Below, one piece after another: positions 5,821-9,539 of a stretch of DNA of 9,539 nt. The stretch covers positions 2,898 through 12,436 of the forward strand of contig JANLGA010000043.1 in assembly GCA_024653225.1 (NCBI GenBank). Direction: 5' to 3'. This stretch comes from Bacillota bacterium (lineage in GTDB: Bacteria > Bacillota > Sulfobacillia > JABLXB01). Below the pieces are notes generated by a model. The model saw only the letters and a program-made list of their open reading frames with translations, was not told the origin of the DNA and searched no databases. A program made the position numbers and the translations under genes. How positions within the stretch are numbered: the stretch's first letter is position 1; every line of letters begins with the position of its first letter.

Positions 5821-6882
5821 ATGTGGCAGGTGAGCGACATACCGTTTGTGATCCTGGCTCTTATTGGCCTTGTCTGCTGCCTGTTTATCCCGGGCCGTCC
5901 GCGGCGGTTCGCCCGGACCGTCTTCCTCGTGCTGATGTGCGTCATCATTATCCCGCTGCTTGTGTTGGTCAATTCGGCCGCCTGGACTATTCGCGGCACG
6001 GTCCTCGAGCCTTCATTCTACGCCGAAGTGCTCAAGAAGGCGGGGATATATGAGGCAATACCGGTCGAAGTAGGTCGTCTTGTGGCGCCCATGCTCGAAT
6101 CCGCCGTGCCGAAGAACGCGCCGCGGCGAGAGGAACTGTTGAGCGCGATGCGCAACGGGTTGACGTCGTGCATCACGCCCTCCTGGATCGAAGACCAGGT
6201 GCAGGGGATCGTTCGCGCGACCCTGGCGTACCTCAAGGGCGAAGGTCCGCTCGGAGCGCTGGGTATCGACCTCACCGAACCCAAAGCCAATCTGGCCGCC
6301 TTCATGGAGGGCTTGAAGCTCCCCGGCCAAGCGCTCGCGGAGATGAAGAAGGGATTGTCGCAAATTCCGGATCGGATCGGTCCGACCCATACAATGGTGC
6401 AACCCATGCTGGCCGCGCTTTCCGGGGCCCGCCCGGCCGTACAGGCCATGATGGTGGCGGCCTCCGCCGGTGCGTACGTCTTCGGACTCGTTGTATTCGG
6501 GGCTTGTATCATGTCCGGTTCCGTGCGAGCGGCCGGCGTGTGGGTAGGCTCGGGTCTCCTGCTCGGCGGCACGGCGGCCATCCTGGCGACGTTATTGGGC
6601 AGGTTCGCGGTGATGAATGTGGCATCCGGTTTCTCGGCGGGCCCCGGGATCTCGACGCTGTCCGTCCAGACGATCGTGGAAATGGCCTCGGAAGAGGTAC
6701 TATCCCGCATCCAGGTGTTCGGGGCGGCTTCGGCCGGCGTGGGGGCACTTGCGGTGATGCTCGCATTGCTGTTCCGGCCAAAGCAGGCGGCGGAAAGGGG
6801 TGCCGCCGGGCCGCCCGCGGTCACCGAGGGGGGCGGGGAGGCGAAAGCGCAGCCCCCGGCGGGCCCACAGGGCCCTGCGTAG
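5821..6882 (+). CDS. Multi-pass membrane protein of unknown function with a large loop domain
   Basis: I do not recognise a named family with confidence. The 353-residue protein has two N-terminal membrane helices (about 7-24 and 31-51) and a polar region of about 155 residues (52-208). Three further helices follow (about 209-231, 238-260 and 298-318), then a Pro/Gly/Ala-rich tail. The loop domain starts with LEPSFYAEVLKKAGIYEAI, a pattern seen in uncharacterised membrane proteins in which a large segment between helices 2 and 3 lies outside the membrane. If the short N terminus is cytoplasmic, the loop would also be cytoplasmic; if it is outside, the loop is extracytoplasmic. AGGAG (5814-5818) is only two bases from the ATG, so GTG 5830 is a possible alternative start. 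No partner gene is evident. Confidence 0.75.
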   Translation: MWQVSDIPFVILALIGLVCCLFIPGRPRRFARTVFLVLMCVIIIPLLVLVNSAAWTIRGTVLEPSFYAEVLKKAGIYEAIPVEVGRLVAPMLESAVPKNAPRREELLSAMRNGLTSCITPSWIEDQVQGIVRATLAYLKGEGPLGALGIDLTEPKANLAAFMEGLKLPGQALAEMKKGLSQIPDRIGPTHTMVQPMLAALSGARPAVQAMMVAASAGAYVFGLVVFGACIMSGSVRAAGVWVGSGLLLGGTAAILATLLGRFAVMNVASGFSAGPGISTLSVQTIVEMASEEVLSRIQVFGAASAGVGALAVMLALLFRPKQAAERGAAGPPAVTEGGGEAKAQPPAGPQGPA

Positions 6883-6966
6883 TTCGCGCGATCTCTTCTC
6901 GGGTATCGAAGTGCTCGCAGTAGTTGGAGACGGTTGTTCCTTGGGACCACCGGGGAGGGCGGACGG

Positions 6967-7326
6967 ATGTTGAAACGCCTTGTAGTGGAGATCGGCACCG
7001 GGGTCGATCAGCACGGCCAAGACCCCACGCGGGCCGCGGTCAAGGGCGTCAGGGACGCCATGTCCAGGGTGTGCTTGGTCGGCCTCAAGGAAGTGTTCGG
7101 CCTCGAGGACCTCGATCTGATGCGGGTGGAGATAGTGGTTGCCACTCCGGACCCCGGGCGCGTGAGGCCCGAAGAAGTGGCTGGCGCGGTACCGTTCGGG
7201 GAGAAAACTGTCCGCGTAGTGAAGGGAGGGATGACGGCGAAGGGGATCAAGGTCCCCGAGCTGGGCGACGACTCCGAAGACATCCTGGTGGCGAACGCCG
7301 CCCTGACGGTCATGGTCGAGGTGTGA
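6967..7326 (+). CDS. Lin0512-family conserved hypothetical protein
   Basis: This 119-residue soluble protein matches my recollection of the Lin0512 family (named from Listeria innocua), whose function is not established. Family-like blocks are VEIGTGVDQHGQDPTRAAVKG at the N terminus (about 6-26), VRVVKGGMTAKGIKVPELGDD in the second half, and ILVANAALTVMVEV at the C terminus. The length fits the family. GGGAGGG at 6953-6959 lies seven bases before the ATG, which decides this start over an in-frame TTG at 6934. The 84-base gap from the membrane-protein gene has no clear promoter, so the two may be co-transcribed. A hairpin follows. Confidence 0.8.
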   Translation: MLKRLVVEIGTGVDQHGQDPTRAAVKGVRDAMSRVCLVGLKEVFGLEDLDLMRVEIVVATPDPGRVRPEEVAGAVPFGEKTVRVVKGGMTAKGIKVPELGDDSEDILVANAALTVMVEV

Positions 7327-7334
7327 GGATGAGG

Positions 7335-7382
7335 GGCCGCGCCCGGCCGAGTGCCGAATCCCGTGACTTCCGGGCGCCGGCC
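7335..7382 (+). terminator. Strong GC hairpin after the Lin0512-family gene
   Basis: GGCCGCGCCCGG (7335-7346) pairs with CCGGGCGC (7370-7377) and GGCC (7379-7382), with C7378 bulged. This is a 12-bp GC stem with a 23-nt loop. It begins eight bases after the stop codon and ends before the Rrf2 promoter, the expected place for a terminator. No T-tract follows, so it may act as a transcript-end or processing structure rather than as an intrinsic terminator. Confidence 0.45.
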
Positions 7383-7406
7383 GGTTGAGCGATCGGGTAA
7401 TTGTGC

Positions 7407-7435
7407 TGGACCGCGAATGCGGTCCATGATATAAT
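7407..7435 (+). promoter_or_regulatory. Extended -10 promoter of the Rrf2-cysE-cysK operon with overlapping palindromic operator
   Basis: TGATATAAT at 7427-7435 is a consensus extended -10 element (-10 box 7430-7435). Seventeen bases upstream of the box, TGGACC (7407-7412) is a partial -35. A perfect 8-4-8 palindrome fills 7407-7426: TGGACCGC, then GAAT, then GCGGTCCA. It covers the -35 and the whole spacer, so a bound protein would block RNA polymerase. Transcription would start near 7442, downstream of the palindrome, so it would not be a hairpin in this transcript. Autorepression by the Rrf2 protein is a reasonable inference. Confidence 0.65.
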
Positions 7436-7438
7436 GCC

Positions 7439-7450
7439 ACTAATGTTAGT
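7439..7450 (+). promoter_or_regulatory. Second palindrome at the predicted transcription start
   Basis: ACTAA-TG-TTAGT is a perfect 5-2-5 inverted repeat spanning the predicted start near 7442, and AGTAAACT overlaps its right end (7448-7455). This AT-rich patch stands out in GC-rich DNA and could be an additional regulator site. Confidence 0.35.
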
Positions 7451-7484
7451 AAACTGCTCAGATTTGGGGAGGGAATCTGCGCGC

Positions 7485-7943
7485 ATGAGGCTGTCCACGA
7501 GGTCGAGGTACGGAGTTCGCGCCCTGTGCGCCCTTGCCGCCCTGTCGGACGGACGGAGGCCGGTTCCTATCGCTCGCCTCTCGGAACACGAGGATATATC
7601 GAGGCAGTACCTCGCCCTTCTCTTCTACGAAATGAAACGGGCCGGGCTCGTTGACGCCGTCAGGGGTTACAATGGCGGCTACAGGCTCGCGAAGAAGTCA
7701 TCCGAGATAACTGTCGCATCAGTCGTGCGCGCCCTCGAAGGCCCGATTGCGCCGGTGGAGTGTCTAATGTCGGAGGGAGTAGCCGGCCCGGGCGATTGCA
7801 GAAGGAAGGCCCACTGCCTGAGCAGGCCCGCCTGGAGCCGACTCCAACGCCAGATCGAGGCGGCCTTGGAATCGGTGACCATCGCATCCCTCGTGACCAG
7901 AGGGAATCCGGAGGTCGAAGACCCAGGTGCTCAAGACCATTAG
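7485..7943 (+). CDS. Rrf2-family transcriptional regulator, probable cysteine or Fe-S sensor
   Basis: This is a 152-residue Rrf2 protein (relatives include IscR, CymR and NsrR). The N terminus MRLSTRSRYGVRAL, the helix-turn-helix around 28-60 (ISRQYLALLFYEMKRAGLV) and the wing GYNGGYRLAK are all typical. Three cysteines, C93, C105 and C111, lie where IscR-like proteins hold an [Fe-S] cluster, but the first gap is longer (C-x11-C-x5-C against C-x5-C-x5-C in IscR). GGGGAGGG (7466-7473) precedes the ATG by 11 bases. cysE starts inside its last codons, so the gene heads a cysteine-synthesis operon. This recalls CymR, which controls cysteine metabolism in Bacillus, although CymR lacks the cluster cysteines. 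The gene looks intact although both genes after it are broken. Confidence 0.9.
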   Translation: MRLSTRSRYGVRALCALAALSDGRRPVPIARLSEHEDISRQYLALLFYEMKRAGLVDAVRGYNGGYRLAKKSSEITVASVVRALEGPIAPVECLMSEGVAGPGDCRRKAHCLSRPAWSRLQRQIEAALESVTIASLVTRGNPEVEDPGAQDH

Positions 7944-8561
7944 AGAGGACATTGGGGCGGTGTTCGAGAGGGATCCGGCCGCCGGTAGTATCATCGAGGT
8001 GCTCCTCTGCTATCCCGGGCTTCACGCGATTTGGCTCCACCGCTTGGCGCACTGGATGTACCGCAGACGGCTCTACCTTGTCGCCCGGCTATTGTCGCAC
8101 GTCTCCAGGTTCCTGACGGGGATCGAGATACACCCCGGCGCAGTAATCGGAAGGCGCGTGTTCATTGACCACGGAATGGGCACGGTCATCGGGGAAACCG
8201 CGGAGGTCGGGGATGACGTCACGATATATCAAGAGTCACTCTGGGGGGTACCGGAAAGGAGAAAGGGAAGAGGCACCCCACGATAGGCAAGAACGTCGTG
8301 GTGGCCGCGGGAGCACAGGTACTAGGGGCGATCACTGTCGGAGACAATTCGCGGATCGGCGCGGGCTCGGTGGTGATCAAGCCCGTCCCCGACAACTGCA
8401 CCGTGGTGGGAGTGCCGGGACGCGTGGTCGTCCGGGAAGGAGTAAAGGTCGGCCGTCTGGAGCACGGCGATCTCCCCGACCCCGTCATCGAGTTGCTCGC
8501 CGACATCCGCCGACGGCTCGAGGTCTTGGAGAAGCGGCTGGACCCCGTGGCGCGGCGATAG
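7927..8561 (+). pseudogene. cysE: Serine O-acetyltransferase, broken by a one-base frameshift
   Basis: Serine acetyltransferase makes O-acetylserine from serine and acetyl-CoA, the first step of cysteine synthesis. The 5' frame (from GTG 7927; GGAGGTC at 7910-7916) gives the helical N-terminal part and left-handed beta-helix repeats, with catalytic D81 and H82 in FIDHGMG. It reads DDVTIYQ to 8232. There the frame slips: the expected GVTLGGTGKEKGKRHP appears in the next frame from GTC 8235, with one base missing near 8233. The second catalytic histidine (GKRHP) and the rest of the beta-helix lie after the slip and run to TAG at 8559-8561. Unshifted translation ends in a foreign tail at 8286. 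The full reading would be about 211 residues, normal for short CysE. Apart from the slip, the homology is clean, so a recent mutation or a sequencing error is possible. Confidence 0.88.
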
Positions 8562-8580
8562 GGGGCGGACGGCCAGGCGC

Positions 8581-9447
8581 ATGGGCGGAATCGCGAGCGA
8601 CATAACCGAGGTCATAGGCAACACCCCGCTCGTCAGGTTGAACAAGGTGACCCTCGGAATTCCGGTGAGCGTAGTGGCCAAGATCGAATCCCTCAACCCC
8701 TGCGGAAGTGTCAAGGACCGCGTGGCGGCCGCTATGATCGAGGCGGCCGAACGAGAAGGTAGACTGCGCCCCGGGGCGGTCATCGTGGAGCCGACCAGCG
8801 GCAATACCGGAGTGGCGCTGGCGTCCGTCGCAGCCGCGAGAGGGTACCGCCTCGTGCTCACGATGCCCGACACTGTGTCCGGGGAGAAGAGACGATTGCC
8901 GGCAGCCTTAGGCGCGGAGGTAGTCCTGACGCCGGGACGGGAAGGAATGACCCAACAATTCAAGAACCGGGCCAATCCCCGGGCTCACATGTAGTCCACC
9001 GCCTCGGAGATCTGGCGCGATACGGCAGGCGCGGCGGACATCCTGGTGGCGGGTGTCGGCACCGGCGGCACCATCACGGGTGTGGCGGACGCGCTCAAGC
9101 GATTGAAGCGAAGTCTCAGGGCCGTCGCGGTCGAGCCTGAGGAATCGCCGGTGTTGTCGGGCGGCCGGCCGGGACCGCACACCATCCAGGGGATTGGGGC
9201 CGGCTTCATTCCAGACGTACTTCGACGCGACCTCATTGACGAGATCGTCCGGGTCCCGCAGCGCGAAGCGGCGGAGATGACGCGCCGGCTGGCCAGGGAG
9301 GAAGGAATCCTCGCGGGGATATCGTCCGGCGCGGCCGCTTGGGCCGCAATTCGCGTGGCCGCGACGGACGAGAACCGGGACAAACTCATCGTGGCCATAT
9401 TCCCCGATTCAGGCGAGAGATACCTGTCCTCGGGGATCTTCGACTGA
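8581..9447 (+). pseudogene. cysK: Cysteine synthase A (O-acetylserine sulfhydrylase), broken by amber stop and internal deletion
   Basis: CysK is the PLP enzyme that makes cysteine from O-acetylserine and sulfide. One frame runs from ATG 8581 to TGA 9447 with family motifs in order: NPCGSVKDR with PLP lysine K45, TSGNTG (72-77), GVGTGGTITG, the PGPHTIQGIGAGF stretch, SSGAA and SGERYLSS. It is interrupted by an in-frame TAG at 8992-8994, where relatives usually have a lysine or arginine (H-x-K-T-T). In addition, EGM joins directly to TQQFKN, lacking about 18 residues that relatives have between these blocks; the reading frame is kept. Two other unusual changes, L to P in KRRLPAALGAE and P to R in NRANP, also suggest relaxed selection. 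The total frame is 288 codons against about 305-310 normally. It starts 19 bases after cysE. Confidence 0.9.
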
Positions 9448-9466
9448 GCGCCGGGCCGTTCGGCGC
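9448..9466 (+). terminator. Weak hairpin after cysK
   Basis: GCGCCG (9448-9453) and CGGCGC (9461-9466) form a 6-bp stem around a 7-nt loop directly after the cysK stop. No T-run follows. It may mark the end of the operon transcript. Nothing else supportable is visible from 9467 to the window end. Confidence 0.25.
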
Positions 9467-9539
9467 AATACGTGTCCGTCCGACTTGAAACCGTCCGGCG
9501 TTCGGCGGCACCACCCACCCGCGGTTTCACTGTTCCACC

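Noticed and set aside
6018..6998. A 326-codon antisense frame across the membrane-protein gene
   Set aside because: Low-complexity Pro/Ala/Ser/Thr translation without motifs. The plus frame has well-formed membrane helices and an AGGAG site.
8240..8255. Programmed frameshifting in cysE at the G-run
   Set aside because: The frame change is located by homology at 8233-8235, before the G-run, and no slippery heptamer or conserved downstream pseudoknot was recognised. CysE is not known for programmed shifts.
8992..8994. Genome-wide TAG reassignment or pyrrolysine use to explain the cysK amber codon
   Set aside because: cobQ, the RRM gene, the MFS gene, the membrane-protein gene, the Rrf2 gene and the cysE 3' frame all end in TAG, so TAG is an ordinary stop here. 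A nearby in-frame deletion also points to decay.
8985..9530. A 181-codon antisense frame across the cysK 3' half and the right edge
   Set aside because: It overlaps recognisable CysK sequence on the plus strand and shows Ser/Arg/Pro-rich shadow composition.

Overview
The window is a GC-rich bacterial chromosome segment with short intergenic gaps, strong GGAGG-type ribosome binding sites, GTG starts and two extended -10 promoters of the TGnTATAnT kind. Gene content (PflX-type radical SAM protein, Lin0512-family protein, small RRM protein, Rrf2-cysE-cysK order) fits a GC-rich member of the Bacillota or a neighbouring Gram-positive-like lineage. This placement is inferred from gene content only and is tentative. 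No phage, transposon, CRISPR, rRNA or tRNA signature was seen.

Left part (1-3862). A short antisense tail of a short-chain dehydrogenase, ending at 61, looks like a vestige cut off by the neighbouring radical SAM gene (149-1108). A good sigma-A-like promoter (1142-1171) then starts a probable operon of a GNAT acetyltransferase, cobyric acid synthase (cobQ, coupled by a GTGA overlap) and a small cupin.

Middle (3863-5680). An extended -10 promoter drives a roughly 95-nt leader ahead of a one-domain RRM RNA-binding protein. The leader appears to encode an undescribed 25-codon ORF whose stop overlaps the RRM start. It can also form a hairpin that covers part of the RRM ribosome binding site. This is the most interesting regulatory candidate in the window. 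A strong hairpin terminator separates the RRM gene from a convergent MFS transporter.

Right part (5681-9539). Divergent from the transporter lies a multi-pass membrane protein with a large loop domain and no recognised function, followed by a Lin0512-family protein. A hairpin and a promoter with overlapping palindromes then lead into a cysteine-synthesis operon: an Rrf2 regulator with three candidate Fe-S cysteines, cysE and cysK. The regulator is intact, but both enzyme genes are broken. cysE has a one-base frameshift before its second catalytic histidine. cysK has an in-frame loss of about 18 codons and an amber stop. The cysteine synthase module at this locus therefore looks as if it is decaying, while its regulator and promoter remain in place.
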